From Bacteroidaceae bacterium (GTDB lineage Bacteria > Bacteroidota > Bacteroidia > Bacteroidales > Bacteroidaceae): a stretch of DNA of 64,000 bases. The stretch is from NCBI GenBank assembly GCA_017615835.1, contig JAFZZI010000004.1:62001-126000 (forward strand), written 5' to 3'. Made by a program: the position numbers and the translations under genes. Of the stretch, positions 46,336 to 56,025 are shown piece by piece (position 1 is the first letter of the stretch; every line of letters starts with the position of its first letter). The notes beneath the pieces are model-generated. The model was not told where the DNA came from, did no database searches, and saw only the letters and a list, made by a program, of their open reading frames with translations.

Positions 46336-46660
46336 TTGTCAGCGTTTCTATTGAATCGGTAATCTCGTTCCAGACTTTTTTCATCTCATCCAGTTGCTGC
46401 CTTCCCTGTTCGGTAATGGCATAGTACTTTCGTGGCGGACCTTGAGTTGACTCCTCCCACCGGTAGGTAAGGAGTCCCTGGTTCTTCTGTCTTATAAGCA
46501 GCGGGTAGAGAGTTCCTTCCACTACCACCATTCCCGCATTCTTCAGGTCTTCGAGGATAGTGGAGGCATACTCCTCCTTATGGCTCAGGACAAGCAGAAT
46601 GCTGTACTCAATGAGTCCTTTGCGCATCTGCTGCCTAATGCTTTCGCTAAGGTTCTCCAT
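46322..46660 (-). CDS. PadR-family transcriptional regulator
   Basis: A 112-residue winged-helix regulator. MRKGLIEYSILLVLSHKEEYASTILEDLKNAGMVVVEGTLYPLLIRQKNQGLLTYRWEESTQGPPRKYYAITEQGRQQL carries the full PadR pattern, including GTLYPLL and the R-K-Y-Y-x-I-T-x-x-G wing. I start at the ATG at 46660; the frame's earlier initiator is a TTG. The gene is flanked by two PspC genes (13 nt after one, 14-nt overlap with the other), so it probably represses this operon in response to an unknown stress; the 25-bp palindrome at 47326-47350 is its best candidate operator. Confidence 0.93.
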   Translation of the reverse strand: MENLSESIRQQMRKGLIEYSILLVLSHKEEYASTILEDLKNAGMVVVEGTLYPLLIRQKNQGLLTYRWEESTQGPPRKYYAITEQGRQQLDEMKKVWNEITDSIETLTNGQN

Positions 46661-46673
46661 ATACAATTTCTTT

Positions 46674-47282
46674 TCAATAGAATTTTCTCATGTTCTCGGC
46701 TGTGGCAGCCCACCCCCTCATTTCGCATTTCTGGGCAGGAGTGACAGCCTTCGGGACAACAATCCACATGATAATGTAGAATAAAAGCCCGCCTCCGAGG
46801 AACAACACTGCCAGCAAGGCAAGCACCCTGAATACTGTTGTGTCTGAATCGAAATAGTGGGCCAATCCTGAGCACACTCCTCCAAACACTCTCTGCTCAC
46901 TGTCACGATAAAGTTTCCTTTTGCTTATGTTGATTGTTTCATGGATGTATTCGGTGCTCTTCTCTTCCGTACTCTGCTTGTTGCTTTCCGGACGCGTGTA
47001 TGGTTCGGGACTACCGTCCGGCATTCCAAGCTGACGGGTAATGTCGTTAATCAGTTGGATACCCACAGCCATGGACGGGTTCTCCAGCTGACTGAGCAAC
47101 AACTCCGAGATGCGGCTTTCAAGATCTGCCATCACCTCCTTTGTCTGTGCTTCACCAGAGGTACTTCCTGTTTCGGCTAGAACCTCCCTAAAGTTTCTCA
47201 AAAACTGGTCCAGTCTCTGATATGCATCCTCCTCGAGGCAGAAACTGCGGCCTCCAATTCCAACGTTTACAACCTTCTTCAT
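46674..47282 (-). CDS. PspC-domain protein, short form
   Basis: A 202-residue protein. The N-terminal soluble domain (MKKVVNVGIGGRSFCLEEDAYQRLDQFLRNFREVL through ADLESRISELLLSQL) resembles that of the larger PspC protein 1 kb downstream. The PspC domain is at about 120-185 (KRKLYRDSEQRVFGGVCSGLAHYFDSDTTVFRVLALLAVLFLGGGLLFYIIMWIVVPKA) with one or two membrane helices. I start at the ATG at 47282; nine codons upstream are in frame but contain the promoter elements. First gene of the PspC-PadR-PspC operon. Likely an envelope-stress membrane sensor or effector (inference from the family). Confidence 0.88.
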   Translation of the reverse strand: MKKVVNVGIGGRSFCLEEDAYQRLDQFLRNFREVLAETGSTSGEAQTKEVMADLESRISELLLSQLENPSMAVGIQLINDITRQLGMPDGSPEPYTRPESNKQSTEEKSTEYIHETINISKRKLYRDSEQRVFGGVCSGLAHYFDSDTTVFRVLALLAVLFLGGGLLFYIIMWIVVPKAVTPAQKCEMRGWAATAENMRKFY

Positions 47283-47306
47283 TGTTCGCAAAAGTAATTT
47301 ATGACA

Positions 47307-47314
47307 CAAAGATA
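47307..47314 (-). promoter_or_regulatory. -7 element of the PspC-PadR operon promoter
   Basis: Minus-strand TATCTTTG, a full TAnnTTTG match, 25 nt before the ATG. A second match, TACTTTTG (plus 47289-47296), would give an almost leaderless transcript and is less likely. The operator palindrome lies 12-36 nt upstream of the first. Confidence 0.55.
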
Positions 47315-47325
47315 TAAAGCGTTTT

Positions 47326-47350
47326 TAGTACCTTGTACAACAAAGTACTA
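47326..47350. promoter_or_regulatory. 25-bp palindrome, candidate PadR operator
   Basis: Arms TAGTACCTTGT and ACAAAGTACTA around the centre ACA; 10 of 11 arm positions pair. It spans the -33 region of the promoter of the operon that encodes a PadR regulator. PadR-type operators are commonly GTAC- or TGTA-rich dyads. No other reason for a dyad here is apparent: it is not followed by a T run in either direction close by. Confidence 0.6.
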
Positions 47351-47411
47351 TATTTAACATTATTTTAACACTTCTGGTAGGAGCAGAAGTGTAATCAGAC
47401 AGTGTCAATAA

Positions 47412-48308
47412 TTACTTGAAGACGCTTTCAATCAGTTTGATATAGTAGTTTTTCCAGTTGTACCAGTCGTGTCCTCCGGATGTCTTGATATAGGAGTGCC
47501 TGAAATCATGACGATTAAGAAATTTCGAGAAGTTGTTGACGTGTGGATGAAAGAAGTCTGCTTTTCCGATCATTATAAGGTATAGAAGGGGAGGATTTTC
47601 AAACTGTCTGGCTATCTTGCTGTTCCTCGACTTGTAGAAATTGCTGTATGCACTGTGCTTCGTAATTGCGCGGGGCATTGGCGAGAACAGTCCGACGTAT
47701 CCGAAAATGTCTGGCGACGATGCTGAAATGAAAAGAGTCTGCAAGGCTCCCACTGACAATCCCCCAATTGCCCGGTGTTCCTTGTCGGGTATGGTACGGT
47801 ATACACTGTCCACCAGTTCTACTACATCGTGCACGAATGAAGACTCGACAGTTCCGTCTATTTCCAGAAGTGATTCCAGTGCAGTTTTCATGCGCGAGTT
47901 GTCATAGTCCCTGTCGTTCTTGTACTGGTTCATATTTGGCATGACTATGATAGACTCCTCTGCGAGCCCTCTGCTTGTAAGACTGTCTGTAATGCTTATG
48001 ATATTACCTTTTGTAATCCATGAAGTTTCATGACCACGGGCTCCGTGAAGCATATATGTCACAGGATACCTTTTATCGCTGTCGTGATAGTTATGTGGCA
48101 GATAAACTATCAGTCTCCGTTCTGAGGGCCCAGGAACGGAACAGTGGTATCTCAACTCTTCGACAGTCCCGAGTGGTTTGTCCTCATCGCTGATTATCTG
48201 CTCTATTGAGAGAGCCCGGTATGCGTAACTGTTCTTCGGAGCCAGGGCGGCGCACGAGATGAACAACGGGAGTAGCAGTAGCAGGGATAATGACTTGATA
48301 GTCCTCAT
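47412..48308 (-). CDS. Esterase-D/CE1-like alpha/beta hydrolase, lipoprotein
   Basis: A 298-residue exported hydrolase. N-terminal signal with near-canonical lipobox (LLPLFISC, Cys19). LIVYLPHNYHDSDKRYPVTYMLHGARGHETSW opens the alpha/beta fold, GGLSVGALQTLF is the G-x-S-x-G nucleophile elbow, the Asp of GKADFFHP and the His of GGHDWYNW complete a plausible triad. Family members are feruloyl or acetyl esterases and mycolyltransferase-like enzymes. It lies 3 nt downstream of the GH127-GH51 gene, so it may remove acyl groups from arabinose-containing glycans (inference). Confidence 0.82.
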   Translation of the reverse strand: MRTIKSLSLLLLLPLFISCAALAPKNSYAYRALSIEQIISDEDKPLGTVEELRYHCSVPGPSERRLIVYLPHNYHDSDKRYPVTYMLHGARGHETSWITKGNIISITDSLTSRGLAEESIIVMPNMNQYKNDRDYDNSRMKTALESLLEIDGTVESSFVHDVVELVDSVYRTIPDKEHRAIGGLSVGALQTLFISASSPDIFGYVGLFSPMPRAITKHSAYSNFYKSRNSKIARQFENPPLLYLIMIGKADFFHPHVNNFSKFLNRHDFRHSYIKTSGGHDWYNWKNYYIKLIESVFK

Positions 48309-48311
48309 TGT

Positions 48312-51300
48312 TCACTTTTTCACTTTGAACCTGAAAACCGTAAATGTCTTTCCTGTTACTGATGTCACGTAGGCAGTTGTACGGCCTGTCTTTTTCAATC
48401 CGACCGTTCCCTCTTCTTCGGAATCCAAGTTTAAAGGATATGTGTAGGGCTTTACGATGTCCGGGTTGTCAAGAGTGTTCTCTGCCATGGGATCACTGGC
48501 ATGAATTGACGTAACTGTTCCTTCTGTTATCTGTCCGGTCAGATTTCCGAATGAAAGTGTAACTTCGTGCATGCCCTCGTTCAGGTTTGCCACTTTGACA
48601 ATAATCTCATCATCCTGCATTACTGACGAGGCATAGAGTTGGGATTGTCCCGTAACAGGTTTACCATTCATGAGGGTAGGAAGTACGTTATCGCCCTTAT
48701 TCTGTGAGTATAGTTGCTGTACGTAATAACTGGCTGAGCGCATAACCCTAAGATTGTCAAACCATATCAGATCAGGTCTCCACTGCCACCCCTTGATGTG
48801 GGCAAGCAATGGCGCATAGGTTGCCATATACACCACATCAGCGTTTCGCTCAAGCCCTGTCATGAAGGCCGCTTCCATAAGGGCTGCATTGAAATGGTTG
48901 AATTTCCTTCCGTTGCTCCCATGGCAGGCATATTCGCCGGCAAAAACCTTTGTGCCCTCACGGGGATAGTTGTCATATCTCGTCGCGTTGTTCTCAAAGA
49001 AACTTTCAGGACTGTAGAAATGTTCATCCACAAGGTCACACCCGAGTTCTCTCATCTTTGGCCACAGATAGTCGAAATCCTCGCCTCCTGATGATGGTCC
49101 GGCCGAACCTATCAGTTTCAGGTCGGGATAGCGTGTACGTATCTGGCTGATGAAAGGCTTCAGGTGGTCTATGAAGACTTCGCCCCATTGTTCGTTGCCG
49201 ATTGCCAGATATTTCAGGTTGAAGGGTTCAGGATGTCCCATTTCAGCCCGAACCTTTCCCCACTTTGAAGTGACAGGCCCGTTTGCGAACTCTATAAGGT
49301 CAAGGGCATCGTCAATATAGGGCTGAAGTTTGTCAACTGGTGCGTGCGGATTGTCAGCCTCATTGTTTTGGAACTGACATGCCATACCGCAGCTGATTAC
49401 AGGCAGCGGTTCAGCGCCTATCTCCTCTGCGAAACGGAAAAACTCGTAGAATCCAAGTCCGTAGCTTTGGTAGTAATCAGGGTACATTCTTTCGGGGAAA
49501 GTGTAGTTCCAGCGATTCATGTTCACGGGACGGTTTTCTACCGGCCCTACACTGTTCTTCCACTGGTAACGCTGCTCAAGAGTCGACCCCTCGACTATGC
49601 ATCCTCCCGGAAATCTCAGCACGCCCGGCTTCAGCTCCGCCAATGCCTCTGCGATGTCGCGTCTCAGTCCGTTCGGGTCGCCATTGTACGTGTCGACAGG
49701 GAACAGTGATATGTGTTCCAAATCAACGCAACAGTCAGTCCTGTCTCCCTGCCAGTCACGGCTTCTTGTCTCAAGAATTATCCTCAGTGTTGCATCCTGG
49801 ACACTTCGCGGAGCCGTGAACACAACTTCATATTTTTTCCATTCGCGACCTTTTACTTCAATGGTATTACTCGTAAACATTTGGTTTTCACCCATTGTGT
49901 CATCATCACACAGATGGAAAGTTATAAATTCGCTTTCTGCAGCCTTCCTGTTCTTTCCGTATGGAGCAGTGCGTGCCCATACAGTTATCCTGTATTGCTT
50001 GCCACGCTCAATACCCATGCCGAAATAACCCTCGTTCTCCAGTCCCGTTACCATCGACTGATGTCCCGACCAACTCAGACGGACATAGTGAGGACAACGC
50101 TCGAATGGTCCGTCATTGCGGACATCCACTTTGCCGAATGTATTCCATCCCATAAGCGGATTGTCAAACTCAAATGAGCGGTTCTTTACAAGTTCGGCAT
50201 ACAGCCCGCCGTCAGCGGCATAGTTTATGTCCTCGAAAAAGAGTCCGTACATTGTCTTCTGAACAGGTGTACCCGGAGAGCCTGCATCAATGTCTATAGT
50301 TGACCTTTTCTGTACAGGAATCCATACAGTCATTTCGCCACTGCCCCGGTGACACCATGCATAATAGGGAATCAGTGTCATCTCGACATCCCTGACCGTT
50401 TGTCCTCCATCTTCTTCGTTTACGACAGCTCTTGCCTTGGTCCTTATTTTTTCAATACCGTAAAGATCGTCGGAATACTCTACCGTGAATGAAGGATTTT
50501 CATCCAAAACCGCATTCCTGACTGAAAAATCATTGTCGGGCCACTCTGCACAATAAACGACAGGGCCGCGCTCAATGGCAATTCTTCCTGCATCAGCTTC
50601 CACTTTTTCGTGTGCCTTGACAGTTCTTGGAATCATCTCGAAACAGACTTCAACAACGTCACCTTTTTTCCATTTCCGTGTAATCGTATAGTATCCGTCG
50701 TCAGTCAGGGTCCCCTGACCTGCACTTCCGTTTACAGAAATTGTGAATTCAGGTTGCTCCCCATCGCAATAACTGTACAAGTCACTGGGAACCACTCTGT
50801 TCCTTGCCCATCCTGGTATTCTGATTTTCAGGTTGAATGGATCTTTGCATGCATTTTTATCTATACGTATCCTTATGTCGCCACTCCAGGGGTAGTCGGT
50901 GTCCTGGGTGAGAACAACCTCTTTACCTCCAATTTCCTGACTGACAGTGTTGGCTGCAAAAAGGTTAATGTAAAAGTTATCATCCCTTACAGCATATACA
51001 TAGCCTGGCAGGGACGGAATGAAACGGCAGATGTTGCTCGGGCAGCATGCACATCCGAACCATGCCTGCCGTTGGTGTTGTCCGGCACTCTCAAGCGGGT
51101 TGGGGTAGAAGAAACTTCCTCCGTCAAGGCTTACGCCGCTTATCAGGCCGTTGTACAGAGACCTTTCAAGAACGTCAATATACTTGCTCTCGCCGTGAAG
51201 AAGGAACATCCGGTAGTTGAAATAGACATTGCCTATGGCAGCACATGTCTCACAATAGGCACTCATGTTCGGCAACTCGTAATTCTTGCCAAAAGCCTCT

Positions 51301-52274
51301 CCGTTCGAGGTGGCACCTATTCCTCCTGTTACATAGAGTTTTTTACCGACAATGTTGTCCCATATCCGGTCTATGGCAGCAATATAGTCGTTATTGCCTG
51401 TCAGCGCAGCGACATCGGCCATGCCTGAGTACATATATGCGGCCCTTACCGCATGCCCTACTGCTTCGTCTTGTTCTATGACAGGTTTGTGAGCCTGACT
51501 GTACTCATCCTTTATCTGAGTGTAACCTCTCCTGTCAAGAAAGAACTTGGCCATGTTGAGGTATTTTACATCACCGGTCACAAGATACAGTTTGCTGAGA
51601 GCCATCTCTGCAATCTGATGTCCCGGAACCCTGACTATCTGCCCCGGCCCTTCGCCAATTTCGCGGCAAACACAATCGGCATACTTGATAGCAATGTCCA
51701 GAAAATTTCTCTTGCCCGTAGCCTGATAGTGTGCGATAGCACCTTCTATCATATGGCCGAGGTTGTAGAATTCATGGCTGCCGCTTTCGACCTGACTCCA
51801 TCTCTTCGGCCCAGACCAGCTGTGGGGATGATTCGGATTCATTGTACGTGCAGTGTACAGATATCCGTCCGGTTCCTGAGCATTTGAGACTACCGCCAGG
51901 ACACTGTCAATATAAGCTTCCAGTTCTTTGTCAGGGTAGGTCTGGAGCAGATAACTGGCACCTTCAATCGTCTTGTAAACATCCGTGTCGTCAAACGGGA
52001 GGCCACCGACACGATACAAGTTGTTTTCATTGTAATTATGAAGAGCAGCCTTCGAAAAGTTCTCATAGCGTCCGCTCTCTTTGCATTTGCTGAAGGCCAG
52101 AGGTATTGTAACCTCACGCGAAGCGTTCAGTCTTTGACCCCAGAAAGAATTTCCGGAAATATTGACACTTGTAAACGGGACCGGACTGGTAGGGTATCCT
52201 CCATCCTTCGGAACCTGAGCCGTAATAACCATTGAACAGATGACGGCGGCCAACAAAAGAAGAACTTTTTTCAT
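48312..52274 (-). CDS. Bifunctional secreted arabinofuranosidase: GH127 fused to GH51
   Basis: About 1320 residues after starting at the signal peptide MKKVLLLLAAVICSMVITAQ; the open frame's 58 earlier codons run over the terminator and promoter and are rejected. Residues about 30-680 form a GH127 (DUF1680) beta-L-arabinofuranosidase: acid/base Glu326 in NGEAFG, zinc-site Glu342 and Cys344 in AYCETC, and Cys410-Cys411 in CACCPSN, matching the Zn-Cys active site of HypBA1. It ends with PYYAWCHRGSGEMTVWIP. From about 700, GLFFEDINYAADGGLYAELVKNRSFEF begins a GH51 alpha-L-arabinofuranosidase with a CBM4_9-like insert (about 740-880), acid/base Glu1028 in AIGNEQWGE and nucleophile Glu1114 in FAGEYA. 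Both sets of catalytic residues are intact, so both alpha- and beta-linked arabinofuranose should be cleaved. Confidence 0.92.
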   Translation of the reverse strand: MKKVLLLLAAVICSMVITAQVPKDGGYPTSPVPFTSVNISGNSFWGQRLNASREVTIPLAFSKCKESGRYENFSKAALHNYNENNLYRVGGLPFDDTDVYKTIEGASYLLQTYPDKELEAYIDSVLAVVSNAQEPDGYLYTARTMNPNHPHSWSGPKRWSQVESGSHEFYNLGHMIEGAIAHYQATGKRNFLDIAIKYADCVCREIGEGPGQIVRVPGHQIAEMALSKLYLVTGDVKYLNMAKFFLDRRGYTQIKDEYSQAHKPVIEQDEAVGHAVRAAYMYSGMADVAALTGNNDYIAAIDRIWDNIVGKKLYVTGGIGATSNGEAFGKNYELPNMSAYCETCAAIGNVYFNYRMFLLHGESKYIDVLERSLYNGLISGVSLDGGSFFYPNPLESAGQHQRQAWFGCACCPSNICRFIPSLPGYVYAVRDDNFYINLFAANTVSQEIGGKEVVLTQDTDYPWSGDIRIRIDKNACKDPFNLKIRIPGWARNRVVPSDLYSYCDGEQPEFTISVNGSAGQGTLTDDGYYTITRKWKKGDVVEVCFEMIPRTVKAHEKVEADAGRIAIERGPVVYCAEWPDNDFSVRNAVLDENPSFTVEYSDDLYGIEKIRTKARAVVNEEDGGQTVRDVEMTLIPYYAWCHRGSGEMTVWIPVQKRSTIDIDAGSPGTPVQKTMYGLFFEDINYAADGGLYAELVKNRSFEFDNPLMGWNTFGKVDVRNDGPFERCPHYVRLSWSGHQSMVTGLENEGYFGMGIERGKQYRITVWARTAPYGKNRKAAESEFITFHLCDDDTMGENQMFTSNTIEVKGREWKKYEVVFTAPRSVQDATLRIILETRSRDWQGDRTDCCVDLEHISLFPVDTYNGDPNGLRRDIAEALAELKPGVLRFPGGCIVEGSTLEQRYQWKNSVGPVENRPVNMNRWNYTFPERMYPDYYQSYGLGFYEFFRFAEEIGAEPLPVISCGMACQFQNNEADNPHAPVDKLQPYIDDALDLIEFANGPVTSKWGKVRAEMGHPEPFNLKYLAIGNEQWGEVFIDHLKPFISQIRTRYPDLKLIGSAGPSSGGEDFDYLWPKMRELGCDLVDEHFYSPESFFENNATRYDNYPREGTKVFAGEYACHGSNGRKFNHFNAALMEAAFMTGLERNADVVYMATYAPLLAHIKGWQWRPDLIWFDNLRVMRSASYYVQQLYSQNKGDNVLPTLMNGKPVTGQSQLYASSVMQDDEIIVKVANLNEGMHEVTLSFGNLTGQITEGTVTSIHASDPMAENTLDNPDIVKPYTYPLNLDSEEEGTVGLKKTGRTTAYVTSVTGKTFTVFRFKVKK

Positions 52275-52297
52275 ATTGCAAAACGAATGCTGACACA

Positions 52298-52305
52298 CAA
52301 AGATA
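52298..52305 (-). promoter_or_regulatory. -7 element of the GH127-GH51/esterase operon
   Basis: Minus-strand TATCTTTG, full TAnnTTTG match, 23 nt before the ATG at 52274 and just beyond the groEL terminator. Confidence 0.6.
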
Positions 52306-52313
52306 ACAAAAAA

Positions 52314-52341
52314 ACCGGACAGGGAACAAACCCTGTCCGGT
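52314..52341 (-). terminator. terminator of groES-groEL
   Basis: An 11-bp perfect stem accggacaggg / ccctgtccggt with loop aacaaa, followed on the minus strand by a T run (TTTTTT). It lies 25 nt after the groEL stop and ahead of the GH127-GH51 promoter. Confidence 0.85.
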
Positions 52342-52366
52342 CTTATTTGGAAAAGACTTGCAGAAA

Positions 52367-54004
<1,638 letters not shown>

Positions 54005-54020
54005 TCAAATTCTTAAAAGA

Positions 54021-54293
54021 TTAACCTAATATTGCCAGAACATCGCTCTGACGCATGATGAGATACTTTGTTCCTTCAATTTCAAGCTCTGTGCCCGAGT
54101 ATTTGCCGTATAGCACGTTGTCACCTTTCTTGAGAATCATCTTCTCGTCCTTGGTGCCTTCGCCTACTGCGATAACCTCACCTTTCAGGGGTTTCTCCTT
54201 TGCGGTATCCGGAATGATGATGCCGCCGATAGTCTTCTCCTCAGCTGCTGCGGGGAGAACCAGAACTCTGTCTGCCAATGGTTTGATGTTCAT
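54021..54293 (-). CDS. groES: Co-chaperonin GroES (10 kDa)
   Basis: A 90-residue heptameric lid of Gro[37 protein letters not shown] contains the mobile loop with the conserved [31 protein letters not shown] and the C-terminal SDVLAILG are standard. The frame is open upstream to 54449, but the ATG at 54293 gives the normal length and N-terminus. Its upstream region has a sigma-54-like -24/-12 element and TGACA boxes instead of a good TAnnTTTG promoter; see findings. Confidence 0.98.
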   Translation of the reverse strand: MNIKPLADRVLVLPAAAEEKTIGGIIIPDTAKEKPLKGEVIAVGEGTKDEKMILKKGDNVLYGKYSGTELEIEGTKYLIMRQSDVLAILG

Positions 54294-54362
54294 AACTATA
54301 AAAACTAAAATATTGTTGTTCCGAATTGTCACGACTTTTTCCAGCCATGCACACTTGTAACT

Positions 54363-54378
54363 TGCCAAAACCGTGCCA
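54363..54378 (-). promoter_or_regulatory. sigma-54-like -24/-12 promoter of groES-groEL (predicted)
   Basis: Minus strand reads TGGCACGGTTTTGGCA; against TGGCACG-N4-TTGCA only one position differs (G for the second T of TTGCA), and GG and GC are offset by the required 12 nt. The preceding base is T, also as in the consensus. A start near 54352 would leave a leader of about 59 nt before the ATG at 54293. Confidence 0.55.
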
Positions 54379-54409
54379 ATGCCGATTTTCCGCCTGTATG
54401 CGGCATGCT

Positions 54410-54446
54410 TGTCAGTTCTGTTATGACAGCTCTGACACTTTGTCAG
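54410..54446. promoter_or_regulatory. TGACA/TGTCA box cluster upstream of groES
   Basis: TGTCA at 54410, TGACA at 54424 and 54433, TGTCA at 54441; the last two form the palindrome CTGACA-CTT-TGTCAG (54432-54446). The cluster starts 33 nt upstream of the predicted -24 GG, as at hsp20 (34 nt). It also sits just after the cdaA stop, so the palindrome could partly act as a weak cdaA terminator. Confidence 0.5.
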
Positions 54447-54460
54447 CAAAGATGCCGGGC

Positions 54461-55228
54461 CTAACGTTCAAGCAGGAATTGCTCCAGTTCCTGCTGAGTG
54501 ATGCCGATTCTGTAACTGTTGCCTTTGAACACCGATATGCATCCTGTCTCTTCCGACACCACAATCGCAGCAGCGTCGCATAGCTGTGTGATGCCTAATG
54601 CCGCTCTGTGGCGCAGGCCAAACTGCTTTGGGACATTCTCACTGTGAGATATGGGCAGGATGCATGCTGCCGACTCAATACGGTAATTGTTTATTATCAC
54701 GGCACCATCGTGAAGCGGACTGTTCTTGAAGAAAATGTTCTCGAGGAGTTGCTGGTTAATATTGGCGTCAATAGTTTCACCGACCTGTACGAGTTCACTC
54801 AGAAGGTCATTGTTCTGGATGACTATCAAGGCTCCTTCCTTGCTGTCGCTCATACTTGAACATGCCTTGACAACCGGCTGCCACAAAGCCGCATCCTCAT
54901 TCTTCCTGTTATGCTTGGATAGCCATTTGTATAGTTTGCCGGTGCGGGTCCGAGTGCCCAGGTCGCGGAAGAATCGCCTGATGTCATCAGCGAAAAGCAC
55001 TATCAGCGCAATTACCCCCACATCGACCAGCTTGTCCAGAACCACTCCCAGAAGCTGCATCTCGAGGACCTGCGACACAATCATCCACACCAGGATGAAA
55101 ACTATGATTCCGATGAACATATTCAGGGATCCGGTTCGCTTCATCATCTTGTACAGATAGAAAAGAAGCAGGGCTACGCACAGAATATCAGCGATGTCCT
55201 TTATTCCGAAATTTGAAAAATAATCCAT
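54461..55228 (-). CDS. cdaA: Diadenylate cyclase CdaA (c-di-AMP synthase)
   Basis: A 255-residue membrane-bound DisA_N-family cyclase making cyclic di-AMP from two ATP. Three N-terminal helices (about 12-28, 36-56, 60-78: [41 protein letters not shown]) precede a linker and the catalytic domain with [35 protein letters not shown] (DGA motif) and [27 protein letters not shown] (RHR motif). The layout matches CdaA/YbbP rather than DisA. 5 nt downstream of folP and upstream of groES. Confidence 0.94.
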   Translation of the reverse strand: MDYFSNFGIKDIADILCVALLLFYLYKMMKRTGSLNMFIGIIVFILVWMIVSQVLEMQLLGVVLDKLVDVGVIALIVLFADDIRRFFRDLGTRTRTGKLYKWLSKHNRKNEDAALWQPVVKACSSMSDSKEGALIVIQNNDLLSELVQVGETIDANINQQLLENIFFKNSPLHDGAVIINNYRIESAACILPISHSENVPKQFGLRHRAALGITQLCDAAAIVVSEETGCISVFKGNSYRIGITQQELEQFLLER

Positions 55229-55233
55229 AGTCT

Positions 55234-56013
55234 TCAGTTTTTGTTGATGTTCAGTTCTTCAATAAGCCTTACTGTCTGAACGGCCTCTTTCACATCGTGT
55301 ACCCGCAGCCACTCAGCACCTTTCATAAGTGCAACGGTGTCAAGTACGACCGTTGCCTCGAGTGCCTGAGCGGGAGTAATGTCAAGTAACCTGTATGCCA
55401 TAGATTTGCGTGACAGAGCCGCCATTACCGGTAGTTTAAACTGTTTCAGACAGTCCAGATTGGCCAGTATCCGGTAGTTCTGTTCCAAAGTTTTGGCGAA
55501 CCCGAATCCCGGGTCGAGAATGACTTTCCCGGCACCAGCCCTGAACAGCTGTTCCAGTTTTGTCTCAAAGAACTCCAACATGGCCGGCAGTATGTCGCCA
55601 TATACCTCCCTGTTGAAAGTGAGTATGTATCCGGCTCCAGTGGCTGCAACCGTGTTGAACATCTCCTCCGACCCTCCCGAGATATCATTGATAATGTCAA
55701 CTCCCCAGCGGTCAACACATGTCGAGGCAATTTCGGGCCTGAATGTGTCGATTGACAGCGGAAGGGCAGGGCAAGCCTCCAGAACAGCCGGCATCCCGGT
55801 CTCAAGTCTCTTCATTTCCTGTTCAGACGTTGCTTGAACACCGCCAGGTCTGGTTGAGCAGGCTCCGATATCTATCATGTCAGCTCCTTCGCTGCAGAGT
55901 CTTGCCGTAGCTTCAAGGATGTGGTCATGGCCCATAACTCTTGACTCCTCGTAGAAAGAGTCCGGGGTCAGATTAAGGATGCCGGCTATCTTTATCTTGT
56001 GCCTGTTGTCCAT
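55234..56013 (-). CDS. folP: Dihydropteroate synthase FolP
   Basis: A 259-residue TIM-barrel enzyme joining p-aminobenzoate to 6-hydroxymethyl-dihydropterin pyrophosphate in folate synthesis; target of sulfonamides. IAGILNLTPDSFYEESR (family I-x-N-x-T-P-D-S-F), ADMIDIGACSTRPGG, PLSIDTFRPEIA, GVDIINDISGG, KVILDPGFGFAKTLEQNYRIL and MAALSRKSM appear in the expected order. The usual G-G-E-S-T-R-P is GACSTRPG here. 12 nt after murF, 5 nt before cdaA. Confidence 0.95.
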   Translation of the reverse strand: MDNRHKIKIAGILNLTPDSFYEESRVMGHDHILEATARLCSEGADMIDIGACSTRPGGVQATSEQEMKRLETGMPAVLEACPALPLSIDTFRPEIASTCVDRWGVDIINDISGGSEEMFNTVAATGAGYILTFNREVYGDILPAMLEFFETKLEQLFRAGAGKVILDPGFGFAKTLEQNYRILANLDCLKQFKLPVMAALSRKSMAYRLLDITPAQALEATVVLDTVALMKGAEWLRVHDVKEAVQTVRLIEELNINKN

Positions 56014-56025
56014 ATCTCAGAAAAA

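Noticed and set aside
54432-54446. CTGACACTTTGTCAG as the terminator of cdaA
   Set aside because: A 6-bp stem with 3-nt loop and no T run on the minus strand is too weak; its recurrence as GACACTWTGTC upstream of hsp20 favours a regulatory role.
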